A model generated the notes under the pieces. The model ran no database searches and was not told where the DNA came from. It saw only the letters and a program-made list of their open reading frames with translations. Both the position numbers and the translations under genes were made by a program. A DNA stretch of 64,000 nucleotides from Anaerolineales bacterium (GTDB taxonomy: Bacteria > Chloroflexota > Anaerolineae > Aggregatilineales > J027): the NCBI GenBank assembly GCA_020634155.1, contig JACKCI010000001.1, forward strand, positions 1,116,001-1,180,000, in the 5' to 3' direction. The number at the start of each line of letters is the position of its first letter. Position 1 is the first letter of the stretch. This document shows, piece after piece, positions 34,181 through 41,122 of this stretch.

Positions 34181-36910
34181 CTAGATAGTCGGTAAGGCAA
34201 AAGTGAATACACTCCCCTTGCCGACTGCGCTTTCCAGCCAAATCCGCCCGCCCATCATCTCAATCAAACGGCGCGAAATTGCCAGTCCTAAGCCCGTGCC
34301 ACCAAATTGACGGGTGGTGCTACCATCCGCTTGGCGAAATTCATCAAAGATAATGTCAAAATCTTGGGGCTGGATACCGATGCCTGTATCCGTCACCGAT
34401 GTCCAAATCTCCTCATAATCCTCGCCAGCCTCATCCACAAAGCGGTGGACATTGATGGTAACGGTGATACCCCCTATCTTAGTGAACTTTATCGCATTAG
34501 AGAGTAAGTTGTTGACCACTTGACGCAAACGCAAGGGGTCAGCCACAATCGGCGGTACCCAATCAGGACTGATAAATTGGAGGTAAAGGTTCTTGCTTTG
34601 GACAAGGCTTTCTAGTTCGAGGATACAGGCCCGCACCTCATCCTGCATATTGACACGCTGTATCTCCAACTGCATGCGCCCGGCCTCAATCTTGCTCAAA
34701 TCTAGTAAATCATCAATCAAGGCCAGCAAGTTACGCCCCCCGCGCCGAATCCGCTCAATTCGGTCACGTTGTTTCTCATTAAGTTCACCATAGAAGTTAC
34801 TTAAGAGGGTCTCAGAAAAGCCGAGAATACTATTCATGGGGGTGCGAAGTTCGTGCGACATTTTCGCCAAAAACTCGCTCTTAAGGCGGTTGGCTTCCGA
34901 GAGTTCGAGGGTGCGGGCCTCTAATTTTTCAAATAGCTCCGAGTTACGAATGGTGACTGCCAATTGTGCCGCTACCGCGCTCATCACCTCAATCTCTGCC
35001 GAGGTGAATTGATGACGAGCGTGAGTCGAATCCACCCCAATTGAACCAATAAACTCATTTTGGACAATGAGCGGCACCACCATCAATGACTTGATATTCA
35101 AGCCCAACAAAGTCTCATAATTGGGGCTGAGTAATTCATGGGAGGCAATCACATCATTGACCACCACAGGCGCAAGGGTTTGAAGCATATTCTCATAAAC
35201 AGTGTAACCTTCCAAACGCAAGCGTGTGCCAATACCCCCTTTGGCTGGATACTCCGCAACCACCATCCCACTGGCGGGCGCACGATCATTGAGGACAATC
35301 CCCACATGGTCAACACCCTCAATCGCTTCTACAATGCTCTGACAAGCAGCAATCAGTACATGCTCCCCAACCAGTTCCGCGCTCATCCGCCGCACCACTT
35401 CAGATAACCCCTTAAAGAGTCGCACTCGTTCCAAGTATTCGATATTGCGTAAAGCCGAGGCGATATGGCTGCCAATGGCGGTTAGGAGCCGTGCATCGTT
35501 GTCAGTAAAGCCCAATGGTCGGTTAGCAACAATGAATACCCCAAGGGGGTTATCTTGTACCCGTAGTGGCGCAACCAGCATATTTTGAAGATTGGCTTCA
35601 TAAGCAATTTGCTTCTCATGGCCTGAGAGAGTAGCTAAATTATTGACATACTGGGCATGCCCAAGATTGAAGGCAATGGCAGCGAGGCTCCGCGATGCCC
35701 CTACGGGAAATTGCATTTGATAAAAACTGGGTGGCAAACCAAAGCCACCTACAGACGGAATCAGCATATTCGAGTAACGGTCAAAAATCAGCAGCGCCCC
35801 AGCCTGTACTTGCAAGATACTACGGGTCAGCGCCAACACTTGCTGACTCATTTCTTCCACGTTCATGGAGCGGGCGGCAATCTCAGCCAGTTCCAAAAGA
35901 GCGCGGCTCTCATCCAAGTGGGCTTGGGTGTTCAGGAGCAATTGCTGGTTATCAATGCCCAATGCGATTTGGTCTAGTGAGGCTTGCAAGCGCTGGAGGT
36001 TTTGTGCAAGGAAGGGACGACGATCCAAAATGCGAAATAGTACCACCGCGCCAATCACACGCCGGCGCGCAATGAGAGGCAATGCCAATACCGACTCAAT
36101 GCCCTCGACATTCAGCGGTGTATCCTCAAGATTAGGCAAATCATTCAAAATCATCGACTTACCAGTCTCCTGCAATAAGCGGGTGAGGGCCTCGGCAGCG
36201 GGTCGAATACGACCGCTATCCGCATCTTGGCACCAATCTCCACTACACCAAGGCAATGGTTGGTCATCTTCCCACAGCACAATCACACAAGCCTCAGCAT
36301 CAGCAAATTGCGTTAGATTCCACGCAATCTGTGGGAGGCGTTGAGGTAAATCAAGGTCACTGGTTGCCAAGCGGGAAATCTCATTACGGAGCGTCATATC
36401 AGAGTGGGCATCACGTAACTGGTCGTAATTGTCACGTAGGCGGGTATAGAGGCGTGTAGTCTCAATCACCATTGCCGCTTGGTTGGCAAGCGCTTGGAGA
36501 ATGGCTAAGTGGCGGTCTTGATAAGCATGGGGTGTGCTGGACTCAATATTGAAAACACCTAAGAAGTGGTCGTTCAATAAAATAGGGACGGCCATCTCTG
36601 AGCGCGTGTCATCATGCACCTTCAAGTACCGCGAATCGGTGCTGACATCTGGCACATAAACGGAATGAAGGGTACGGGCCACATAGCCTATCAACCCATC
36701 GGAAACAGGCACTACTTCTGGTATAGCAGTCTGTCCACGGTGGTTATCTCCGTAAAATGGTACCAAGACTTCCCGCTCGGCATCCCACAAGGCCAAAGAG
36801 CCATAATCGAAAGACAGCAAATGACGGGCGCTTTCGAGTAAACTCGTTAAGAGATATTCGGGCTTAATAACTGTCTTTGAGGGTTCTTGGTTATCGAGGT
36901 TATTTGACAT
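34181..36910 (-). CDS. Multi-GAF sensor histidine kinase
   Basis: About 909 residues from ATG 36910 (a TTG at 36928 is the alternative). Four GAF-type domains are arranged in a row: about 30-170 (LFNIESSTPHAYQDRHLAI), 190-330, 345-495 and 510-660 (IGSIGVDSTHARHQFTSAEI). The HisKA helix is KMSHELRTPMNSILGFS (His near 685) and the HATPase_c domain has NLLSNAIKFT, DTGIGIQ and GTGLGLAIS. It is soluble with no membrane helix, so it probably senses cytosolic ligands or redox through the GAF domains. It overlaps the BMC pentamer gene by 11 bases and is translationally linked to it. Confidence 0.92.
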   Translation of the reverse strand: MSNNLDNQEPSKTVIKPEYLLTSLLESARHLLSFDYGSLALWDAEREVLVPFYGDNHRGQTAIPEVVPVSDGLIGYVARTLHSVYVPDVSTDSRYLKVHDDTRSEMAVPILLNDHFLGVFNIESSTPHAYQDRHLAILQALANQAAMVIETTRLYTRLRDNYDQLRDAHSDMTLRNEISRLATSDLDLPQRLPQIAWNLTQFADAEACVIVLWEDDQPLPWCSGDWCQDADSGRIRPAAEALTRLLQETGKSMILNDLPNLEDTPLNVEGIESVLALPLIARRRVIGAVVLFRILDRRPFLAQNLQRLQASLDQIALGIDNQQLLLNTQAHLDESRALLELAEIAARSMNVEEMSQQVLALTRSILQVQAGALLIFDRYSNMLIPSVGGFGLPPSFYQMQFPVGASRSLAAIAFNLGHAQYVNNLATLSGHEKQIAYEANLQNMLVAPLRVQDNPLGVFIVANRPLGFTDNDARLLTAIGSHIASALRNIEYLERVRLFKGLSEVVRRMSAELVGEHVLIAACQSIVEAIEGVDHVGIVLNDRAPASGMVVAEYPAKGGIGTRLRLEGYTVYENMLQTLAPVVVNDVIASHELLSPNYETLLGLNIKSLMVVPLIVQNEFIGSIGVDSTHARHQFTSAEIEVMSAVAAQLAVTIRNSELFEKLEARTLELSEANRLKSEFLAKMSHELRTPMNSILGFSETLLSNFYGELNEKQRDRIERIRRGGRNLLALIDDLLDLSKIEAGRMQLEIQRVNMQDEVRACILELESLVQSKNLYLQFISPDWVPPIVADPLRLRQVVNNLLSNAIKFTKIGGITVTINVHRFVDEAGEDYEEIWTSVTDTGIGIQPQDFDIIFDEFRQADGSTTRQFGGTGLGLAISRRLIEMMGGRIWLESAVGKGSVFTFALPTI

Positions 36911-37187
36911 ATTGAGTTTGGTCGTCAACTTCCCAAGTATCTACAATACCCATAATCACCGCATCACAAGGGCGGCTGGCGGTCAAATCCGTCTGGCGGG
37001 CCGCACTCCCCCGTGTAATCATCACCACCTCACCAACTCCGGCCCCCACGACATCCACCGCGACGACATAGGAGCCATCTGGTTGATTATAAACGTTCAG
37101 AGTTTCAACCATCCGCAGACTCCAAGCGTGGGTAGCAGGGTCACGCCGAGTAGCCACTACCGTTCCAACAATACGACCAAGCTGCAT
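36900..37187 (-). CDS. BMC vertex pentamer protein (EutN/CcmL family, BMC-P)
   Basis: A 95-residue protein with the whole EutN/CcmL/CsoS4 pattern: MQLGRIVGTVVAT at the start, then a middle strand (MVETLNVYNQPDG), VAVDVVGAGVGEVVMITRGSAAR and CDAVIMGIVD. Members form pentamers that cap the twelve vertices of bacterial microcompartments and close the shell. Length is standard. ATG 37187 has AGGGGG upstream. It is the first gene of a two-gene unit with the multi-GAF kinase and is divergent from the ferredoxin-NADP reductase. Together with the two tandem-BMC proteins at 31.9 and 40.5 kb it implies a functional shell, although hexamer genes must lie elsewhere. Confidence 0.93.
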   Translation of the reverse strand: MQLGRIVGTVVATRRDPATHAWSLRMVETLNVYNQPDGSYVVAVDVVGAGVGEVVMITRGSAARQTDLTASRPCDAVIMGIVDTWEVDDQTQYVK

Positions 37188-37412
37188 TAAACACGCCCCC
37201 TTTAGTGATTATGCAACAATCATAAAATAAGCTGTCCAAAATCTCTAGTCATTTCAACAAATCCCCCACGAAACGCCAACCCGACCATAACATCTTGGGT
37301 AGGGTAAGGTTGCCGGACGGCACATAGCACAATGCTAGATGACACTTTCAGCCCGATGATTGCGTGCTAAGATAGTAGGTGCAAAAATCCAAAATCACGA
37401 TTGAGGAAGATT

Positions 37413-38825
37413 ATGACAATAGGTACATCCGAAAACCCATTGCGCGTTGCAATCATCGGCTCCGGCCCATCTGGTTTCTATGCGGCTGAGGCCCTGTTCA
37501 AAAGCGATTTAACCGTTGAAGTCGATATGTATGATCGTCTGCCAACCCCCTATGGTCTAGTACGCGGTGGGGTGGCTCCTGACCACCAAAAAATCAAGTC
37601 CGTTACCAAAGTCTACGACAAGATTGCCGAGAATCCTAACTTCCGCTTCTATGGCAATGTCGATATTGGCAACGACCTTAGCCATGACGACCTGCTCAAC
37701 CATTATCATCAGATTATCTATGCAGTAGGCGCACAAACTGACCGCCGCTTGGACATCCCCGGTGAAGACCTCTCCGGTAGCCATGCTGCAACCGAATTTG
37801 TGGCGTGGTATAACGGTCATCCCGATTACCGTGAACTTGAGTTTGACCTTTCCCAAGAAGCTGCGATTGTGGTTGGGGTCGGTAATGTAGCGATGGACGT
37901 GGCCCGCATCTTGGCGCGTTCTCATGCTGAATTGATGGAAACCGACATTGCCGATTATGCCCTTGAAGCGCTCAACAAGAGCAACATCAAGAAAATCTAT
38001 ATCCTTGGTCGGCGTGGCCCCGCCCAAGCTGCTTTCACCAACCCAGAAATCAAAGAACTGGGCGAGATGGAAGACGCTGAGATTATCGTTGACCCCAGCG
38101 AAGTGGCCTTGGATGAACTGAGTCAAGAATATCTCGCCAATGCTAACGACCGTGCTGCCACCCGCAACGTTGAGATTATGACCAAATATTCTGAGCGGGA
38201 ACCCAACACCAGCAAGCCCAAGCAGATCATCTTGCGCTTCCTTGCTTCGCCCGTTGAGGTTATCGGCACAGACCGTGTAGAAGCCGTCAAGATTGTGAAG
38301 AACGAACTTTACAAAGACAATCGTGGTGGGTTACGTCCGCGTGCCACTGACCAATTCGAGACCATTTCGGCGGGCTTGATCTTCCGCTCAGTAGGGTATC
38401 GTGGTGTGGCTTTGGCTGGCGTCCCCTTCCGTGAAGATTGGGGCACTATTCCGAATGAAATGGGCCGTATTATCGTTCTCGAAACCAAAGAAACCGTCTT
38501 GGGTGAATATGCTGTTGGTTGGATTAAACGCGGCCCGAGCGGTATTATCGGCACCAATAAACCCGATTCAGTCGAAACCGTACAGGCCATGCTTGAAGAC
38601 GCCAAGGCTGGTAAAGTCTTGTCACCCACCTCCTCCAAAGCTGAAGATGTCGAAGGTTTGCTAAAATCACGCAATATCCAGTATGTTACTTATGCTGATT
38701 GGCATATTCTCGACCAGCTTGAACGGGAGCGCGGTGCAGAAGTTGGGCGGATGCGGCTCAAGTTCACACGAATTGAGGATATGCTGACGGCATTAGCAGA
38801 ACGGAAGCAAAAAATCACCCACTAG
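37413..38825 (+). CDS. Ferredoxin/adrenodoxin-type NADP reductase (FprA-like)
   Basis: About 470 residues from ATG 37413 (GAGGAAG just upstream; a TTG at 37401 is less likely). It resembles mycobacterial FprA and adrenodoxin reductase: FAD-binding VAIIGSGPSGFYAAEAL near residue 12, TPYGLVRGGVAPDH near 45, the NADP-binding VVGVGNVAMDVARIL near 153 and VGWIKRGPSGIIGTNKPDS near 370. It moves electrons between NADPH and ferredoxin in the cytoplasm. It lies 225 bases from the divergent shell-pentamer gene and is followed after 8 bases by a DinB-like gene. A TGC-TAAGAT extended -10 at 37365-37373 is a candidate promoter. Confidence 0.92.
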   Translation: MTIGTSENPLRVAIIGSGPSGFYAAEALFKSDLTVEVDMYDRLPTPYGLVRGGVAPDHQKIKSVTKVYDKIAENPNFRFYGNVDIGNDLSHDDLLNHYHQIIYAVGAQTDRRLDIPGEDLSGSHAATEFVAWYNGHPDYRELEFDLSQEAAIVVGVGNVAMDVARILARSHAELMETDIADYALEALNKSNIKKIYILGRRGPAQAAFTNPEIKELGEMEDAEIIVDPSEVALDELSQEYLANANDRAATRNVEIMTKYSEREPNTSKPKQIILRFLASPVEVIGTDRVEAVKIVKNELYKDNRGGLRPRATDQFETISAGLIFRSVGYRGVALAGVPFREDWGTIPNEMGRIIVLETKETVLGEYAVGWIKRGPSGIIGTNKPDSVETVQAMLEDAKAGKVLSPTSSKAEDVEGLLKSRNIQYVTYADWHILDQLERERGAEVGRMRLKFTRIEDMLTALAERKQKITH

Positions 38826-38833
38826 GAGTCGCT

Positions 38834-39307
38834 ATGTCACGCATCCCCGCCATCAAAGAAGCTCTCGCTGCATCTCGTCACCGTTTGAATGCTGTGTTTG
38901 ACCAAGTCGGTGACCGTTGGGACGAACAAGTTTACTCAGAAGGGGCCGCATGGAATGTCAAGCAATTGGCAACCCATTTGGCCGTTTCTGAGCGCGGTTT
39001 GGCAGGTCAAGTTATTGGCATTGCCGAAGGCCGCGAGGTTATTCCGGCTGACTTCGACCTAGAACGCTTTAATCGGCGCTCGGTTGATAAACGGGTTGAG
39101 ATGACAATTGAGCAAATCCGCGAAGAGTTAGCCAAAGCCCGCCAAGAGTTGCTGGCATGGGTGGATAGCATCACGGATGAGTCGATTTTGGATAATGAAG
39201 GCCGCCACGCCTCCATGAACATCATGAGCAGTGAGGCCATCTTATACCAAATCGCTGACCATGAACGCGCTCATGCGGACGATATAGCCAAGGCTTTAGG
39301 TCTCTAG
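38834..39307 (+). CDS. DinB-like four-helix metalloprotein
   Basis: A 157-residue protein of the DinB/YfiT/mycothiol-maleylpyruvate-isomerase fold: amphipathic helices with candidate metal-binding His residues in QLATHLAVSERG (about 48) and in DHERAHADDIAKAL (about 143 and 147). Members bind Zn or Ni and often act as bacillithiol- or mycothiol-dependent transferases; the thiol and substrate here are unknown. It lies 8 bases after the reductase gene and ends just before a strong intrinsic terminator, so the two genes form a transcript. Confidence 0.78.
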   Translation: MSRIPAIKEALAASRHRLNAVFDQVGDRWDEQVYSEGAAWNVKQLATHLAVSERGLAGQVIGIAEGREVIPADFDLERFNRRSVDKRVEMTIEQIREELAKARQELLAWVDSITDESILDNEGRHASMNIMSSEAILYQIADHERAHADDIAKALGL

Positions 39308-39320
39308 TAGCCCCCACACA

Positions 39321-39346
39321 GGCCACCCAGCGCGGTGGCCTTTTTT
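39321..39346 (+). terminator. Intrinsic terminator
   Basis: Perfect 7-bp stem GGCCACC/GGTGGCC with loop CAGCGC followed by TTTTTT. It ends the reductase-DinB transcript. Confidence 0.9.
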
Positions 39347-39363
39347 CTTCTCCCTCCACCCGC

Positions 39364-39369
39364 TATAAT
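39364..39369 (+). promoter_or_regulatory. -10 box (TATAAT) before a membrane glycosyltransferase
   Basis: Perfect TATAAT 30 bases upstream of GTG 39399, which has GGAGAGGA. No convincing -35: the T-run of the preceding terminator occupies that position. Confidence 0.35.
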
Positions 39370-39398
39370 GAGCCGCCGTATCGGAGAGGATTGATAGG

Positions 39399-40484
39399 GT
39401 GAATAAAAAGCGGATTTGGTTGATTGCGGCCATTGTAATTCTGGGTGGTGTTTTGCGATTACATGGTGCCATGATTACTGTTGGTGAATGGGATGAAGAT
39501 GATTATCTTGTTCCAGCGGCTGAATACCACCAAGCCATTATCATAGACAGGCAACCTCTCAAGGTCGTCGATATTGAGCGCAATTATGAACACCCCCCGC
39601 TTGTCAAAATCCTCTATGGCCTGACGGTTGATAGTAACGAAATCAATGACTTCCCCACCGAGCTATTTCGCGGAGAACGCGCCGACCTCCCCCCCAACAG
39701 TGAACGCAACGCTCGTCTACAATCTATTATAGTCGGCACCTTAACCGTGCTGGTGGTTGCCATCGTTAGCCCATTGGCGGGTTTCTTGCTGGCGATTAAT
39801 TCCATGCACCAGCATTACACTAGCGTGGCCTATCTGGATGGCCTGCCTGTGCTGTTAACCGCCATTATGGGCATTCTTTATGAGTACGCCCGTACCACAA
39901 GCCGCGCCTTCTGGCTCTCAGCGGCAAGTTTTGGGCTGGCGGTTGCCTGCAAATACCCATTTGGGCTAATTGGCTTTATTGTTATTGCCCACGCCCTATT
40001 CTTTCGACGCTTCAAGCTGTGGCAGATGGTGGCATGGGGCCTGCTGGCAGTGACGGTCTTCCTCGCTTTCAATCCCTACCTATGGCACGACCCCATCAAT
40101 CGCCTTGAGAAACAACTGACCTATCATGATGAATATAAGGAAGGCTACCAAGCCAAACTCTACAAGCCCTTCCAGCAATTCGCCGAAGCCCAACGCCGTA
40201 TGCACGACACTGACGGAGAGTACCTCTATCCCCAAATTGTTGATGTGGCATTGCTGCTTCCGGCCTTTATTGGGGTAATCATACTGCTCAGGCGGCACTC
40301 GGTATGGGGCTGGTGGTGGGTCGGTGGCTTTGCCTTTTTGATGGTATGGCCTACCCAGTGGATGCAGCATAATCTGATGGTCAGTGTGCCTTATGTGTTC
40401 AGCGTGGCCCTTGGCTTGCAGGCGCTATGGGGATACATACGGATGCAGATTAACCACCGACGGACACAGCAAAAATCTGCATAG
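39399..40484 (+). CDS. GT39-like membrane glycosyltransferase
   Basis: A 361-residue polytopic protein with about nine hydrophobic helices. The first extracytoplasmic loop has the acidic motif GEWDEDDYLVPAAEYHQA, and the second has ERNYEHPPLVKILYGL, the H-P-P-L signature of dolichyl/polyprenyl-phosphate mannosyltransferases. It should glycosylate proteins or lipids on the outer membrane face; the donor is unknown. It is shorter than typical family members because the C-terminal soluble region is nearly absent. It ends two bases from the convergent BMC-T gene. Confidence 0.82.
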   Translation: MNKKRIWLIAAIVILGGVLRLHGAMITVGEWDEDDYLVPAAEYHQAIIIDRQPLKVVDIERNYEHPPLVKILYGLTVDSNEINDFPTELFRGERADLPPNSERNARLQSIIVGTLTVLVVAIVSPLAGFLLAINSMHQHYTSVAYLDGLPVLLTAIMGILYEYARTTSRAFWLSAASFGLAVACKYPFGLIGFIVIAHALFFRRFKLWQMVAWGLLAVTVFLAFNPYLWHDPINRLEKQLTYHDEYKEGYQAKLYKPFQQFAEAQRRMHDTDGEYLYPQIVDVALLLPAFIGVIILLRRHSVWGWWWVGGFAFLMVWPTQWMQHNLMVSVPYVFSVALGLQALWGYIRMQINHRRTQQKSA

Positions 40485-40486
40485 CT

Positions 40487-41122
40487 CTAGCGGAAAAAGC
40501 GTGTTTCGCCGATAACCTGTGCCATGAATTCCGCATGAAGTTGGGGGATAACCACCGCTTTCACCAATGCGAGATTCTGTACACGCACCAATTCAAGCGC
40601 CGCTTCTACATCAGACACAGCTCCCATCAGCAATACCAAGCTCTTACCCCCCAACCCATCTGATAAGCGGATACTCGTTAGGGTAATAGATGCCCCCTTG
40701 ACCGCGACATCGGCACTCTTAATCGCAGCAGGAGCCGTCAGCGTCTCGATGATACCAAGGGCTGTTGCTTCTGTCGGTACAGATTGAGGGCGAAAGGCGT
40801 GCAAAACCGATGGGTGTACACCCGGCAGCCAAACCACATCCCTCAGACTATCAGCCCCCGCATCCCGCCCCGCTTTGAGCGCTTCTTCCACATCAGCAAC
40901 TTCGCCGCCAACGCCTACCAAATAGTGCCCCGGCTGCACGGTGCCCGCATGGAGCAAATCGACATGTGTACGCTTAAGCATGGCATCAGCGGCAACCATC
41001 CCTTGTGCGATGCTTGTGAACTCAAAGAGGGCCAAACTCGGTTCTGCGCCAGCGATTGGGGTTATGCGTGGTTGGCTCGGTTGCACACCCCTTAGCAAAG
41101 CCTCATGGGAGAGATAACTCAT
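40487..41122 (-). CDS. Tandem BMC-domain shell protein (BMC-T)
   Basis: A 211-residue fusion of two BMC domains (about 25-110 and 118-200) after a 24-residue leader. Both halves show the BMC core: PSLALFEFTSIAQGMVAADA with LLHAGTVQPGHYLVGVGGEV, and ATALGIIETLTAPAAIKSAD with SITLTSIRLSDGLGGKSLVL. It is the single-layer tandem type (PduT/EtuB-like topology) and not the CsoS1D type found at 31.9 kb. No iron-sulfur Cys is present. ATG 41122 has GAGGT upstream and overlaps the stop of a large glycosyltransferase by four bases (ATGA), so it is translated from that transcript, which is an unusual partner. Confidence 0.88.
   Translation of the reverse strand: MSYLSHEALLRGVQPSQPRITPIAGAEPSLALFEFTSIAQGMVAADAMLKRTHVDLLHAGTVQPGHYLVGVGGEVADVEEALKAGRDAGADSLRDVVWLPGVHPSVLHAFRPQSVPTEATALGIIETLTAPAAIKSADVAVKGASITLTSIRLSDGLGGKSLVLLMGAVSDVEAALELVRVQNLALVKAVVIPQLHAEFMAQVIGETRFFR

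Noticed and set aside
31856..41122. Complete carboxysome operon
   Set aside because: No Rubisco, carbonic anhydrase, CcmM/CsoS2 or BMC-H gene is present; only three shell components are seen.
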